From assembly GCA_022925895.1 (NCBI GenBank), contig JAKSYS010000537.1, positions 1-43,260 on the forward strand: DNA of 43,260 bases, read 5' to 3'. The stretch is from Fragilaria crotonensis. Taxonomy: Eukaryota; Bacillariophyta; Fragilariophyceae; Fragilariales; Fragilariaceae. Both the position numbers and the translations under genes were made by a program. Positions 41,271-43,260 of this stretch are shown here, one piece after another (within the stretch, counting starts at the first letter, position 1; every line of letters starts with the position of its first letter). The notes under the pieces were generated by a model. That model was not told the DNA's origin, ran no database searches, and was given only the letters and a program-made list of their open reading frames with translations.

Positions 41271-42458
41271 TCACGATTTTTTGTCGCCTTCACTAGTTAC
41301 TGTCGCCTCCAAAGTTTTCTTGCCGCTAACGACATCCATCCAACTACTGAAATCGACTCGTTCAAAATTCAATCCTGATTGTGCCAAGTGAGCTAGGTAT
41401 TGCCCAAGCCCCAGAAGCTCCACATCACGCGCACCCTGAGTAATTTTTTTCTTCTTTCGATAGTACGCAGTCACCTTCAATCCACAAGACAGATTGAGCG
41501 AAATTACGTGACAAATCGTCGATATGGACTGTATTTTGCGGGCCCCATCTCGGAAATTTGGTCCAAATCAGCTGGAGGCTTGACTTGATGCTTGAATGTC
41601 GAGCCATCACGTTTGGTACTGACGATGGAAAACATGCTGGACTTATCAAGCACAAAGCAAATTTTGTAACCAGGATTTGTCAACATGCCCAGCTCAATGA
41701 GCTTGGTTTCCAACCATCGCCAGGACGTTTGTGACCAGACGACAAGATCATAATGTTGATAGGATGTGGTAAGAAACGAATCCATGTGTGGACGTTTCAT
41801 GGCATTGGCGGCGGCTCCGGGAATGCCAGTCTCTTGTTGCAATGACTTGGACGAGAATCCAAAGAGTATGATCGAGATCTAAAACCATTAATGGTTTGTT
41901 CTCTCGTGGTTCGTTCATGATGTACACAGATGTATGGTTCGTGAATTTTTTCAGATTTTCGCCATTAGCCACGTGTTGAAGCCACTGCAAGTCGATTTGA
42001 GTTTTAGTGAGTACACATAAAACCGCAATCCGTTAACAACCACATTGGATGGGCAGTAAACTCACTTCCGTTGACCCGGCATTAAAGTCCAAATCAAAAT
42101 CATCAATCACCTCCGGCAAGTCATCTCGGTCCATGGGATCGACTAATATATGTTCTTCGGGTGTTCCCATTAAAATAAATGTCATGCCCATCACTGTTTT
42201 GTCAGCGAGCTTTGTCTTCTTGGTCTTTAGCATGCTCAAAGGCATGTCATCCGCCACTTTCCCGGAGCTGGCAACTAGCCCAATCAACTTCTGCCGTTTT
42301 GGGAGAATTTGCGTGAGATCCGAAAGCATTTCTTTGAGTTCCAAGACTGTTGTCGATGATGGAAGATTCTCAAAAACATGCTGCAACTTGCCATATTTCG
42401 CTACCAAAGTAATGCCTTCGTTGACGTCTTCAGCGGGTTGTTTTCGATCGTCCTCCAT
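41271..42458 (-). CDS. UBLCP1: UBLCP1-like ubiquitin-like-domain CTD phosphatase, two exons
   Basis: UBLCP1 is an FCP/SCP-type (HAD) phosphatase whose UBL domain docks on the proteasome 19S particle. Exon 1 (42458-42066) encodes the UBL domain (ITLVAKYGKLQHVFENLPSS) and ends FNAGSTE before a GTGAGT donor. The intron is 42065-41985 (81 bp, ends CTTGCAG). Exon 2 has WLQHVANGENLKKF, the HAD nucleophile motif VLDLDHTL, YDLVVWSQTSWRWLETKL and HIDDLSRNFA, with the C-terminus near 41271. Frame shifts near 41860, 41565 and 41498 break exon 2, but the family text resumes each time in another frame. Domain order and length match the family. Confidence 0.88.
41985..42065 (-). other. Intron of the UBLCP1 gene
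   Basis: GTGAGTTTAC donor at 42065 and ATCGACTTGCAG acceptor ending at 41985 on the minus strand. The phase-0 junction joins the UBL part to the phosphatase part. Confidence 0.8.
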
Positions 42459-43260
42459 TGTCTGAATGTGTTACAAATTCGTCTATGTACTCTGTGTATG
42501 ATGTAGTATGCATGTATGCATCTCGAAGTCTCCAGTTCCAATGATGTGGAACGTGGACTCAAAGCGGTCCAGTAAATGACGGTTAATTTCTACGCTGATG
42601 ACCGATGCATTTCTTCTTTACGGCCAGACTTACCGGACAACTGATCGGAAAAATCCGCGACTACTACGACTGGGAATAATTACCGGTAGTATAACTAGTA
42701 GTACTGTGAACTGCGAACATACCAGTACTGTACTACTCCGCTTGAGTTATATGTTCAATGGATTCGTGTTTGCGCCTGCCAAAGGATTCTGACAGCGAAT
42801 TCAAGACCACTTCCATGTGAAGAATCCATTTAGGATTATCATTGGTTCATAAAGGAGTATGTGAATGTTAACATTCGTCTCAGCAGGATAAGTACGGTTG
42901 TTGGAGGTGGCAATCATGACAAAGCTGATGATGAAGTACTAGTCCAAGTATCTGAACAAAAGGACACCAACAGCATGGAGAAAGGACCAACAGAATCAAT
43001 GCAGGAGGTAGGTTGTAACAACCATTGGTATTTTCATGGAATGCTTGCTTTCTTGATCTTTGGGGCTTGTTTTTCATAAAAATGAATAGTTTGCAGCCAA
43101 TGCTGGACAATCGTAACAGTTCAAGATTGCTGGCAAGACACCCCAACCAAAGAAAAAGGAATGGATGGAAGAAAGCAGGTAAGAAGAAAAGAGTGTGTCA
43201 TCCCATGAAGACAGAGATATAGACCCACCACTACTACTACTATCTCAGTCTGCCACCTTT
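42459..43260 (+). other. Window end; possible exons of an unrecognised gene
   Basis: From about 42861 an open frame with Lys, Asp and Glu (GGGNHDKADDEVLVQVSEQK) runs to a possible donor GTAGGT near 43009. A possible acceptor TTTGCAG ends near 43097, and the next piece is basic (NSSRLLARHPNQRKRNGWKK) with another possible donor GTAAGA near 43179. The first frame has no in-frame ATG of its own, so a start exon upstream or a different model is needed. No family is recognised. 42459-42860 shows no gene. Confidence 0.25.

Overview
This is a nuclear window of a photosynthetic eukaryote, most likely a diatom or a close stramenopile relative. The evidence is a nuclear-encoded Ycf34 homologue with a secretory-type presequence (complex plastid), short GT-AG introns, large recently inserted Ty1/copia retrotransposons, and closely packed host genes. 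No bacterial-type operon, rRNA gene, convincing tRNA gene or CRISPR array was seen.

Layout. 1-1.7 kb: no firm gene, then a complex tandem repeat. 1.8-3.7 kb: a head-to-head pair of translation genes, ribosomal protein eS8 (minus, intron right after the start codon) and eIF1A (plus, one intron). 4.7-5.2 kb: Ycf34 homologue (minus). 5.35-23.86 kb: a Copia element of about 12 kb on the minus strand (LTRs of 896/898 bp, target duplication GGAAC). It is interrupted at 14.9-21.4 kb by a second, 6.5-kb Copia element on the plus strand (LTRs of 629/626 bp, target duplication TGACT). Removing the inner element rejoins a long reading frame of the outer element in frame; that frame lies between the LTR and gag and has no recognised function. 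24.25-25.05 kb: short-chain dehydrogenase/reductase with a signal peptide. 25.6-33.1 kb: a nest of TA-flanked terminal-inverted-repeat (TIR) transposons: two copies of one roughly 1.8-2.0 kb family (one inserted in the other in opposite orientation), two members of a second family, and one of a third. 33.45-34.8 kb: leucine-rich-repeat protein. 35.9-37.95 kb: APC6/CDC16. 38.6-39.8 kb: von Willebrand A-domain protein with a CaaX-like end. 40.0-41.1 kb: TAP42/IGBP1-like protein. 41.3-42.5 kb: UBLCP1-like phosphatase. The last 0.8 kb may hold exons of a further gene.

How the parts relate. The host genes are mostly housekeeping: translation (eS8, eIF1A), cell cycle (APC6), PP2A/TOR signalling (TAP42) and proteasome-linked dephosphorylation (UBLCP1). 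The outer Copia 3' LTR lies 115 bp upstream of the ycf34 start codon and in the same orientation, so it could influence that gene.

Caution. Single-base reading-frame shifts recur in conserved host genes (APC6, TAP42, VWA protein, UBLCP1) and in the transposons, often at short homopolymers, with homology resuming in another frame. Residual indel errors in the assembly are at least as likely as real pseudogenes. All names come from reading the sequence and remembered family features; no database search was run.
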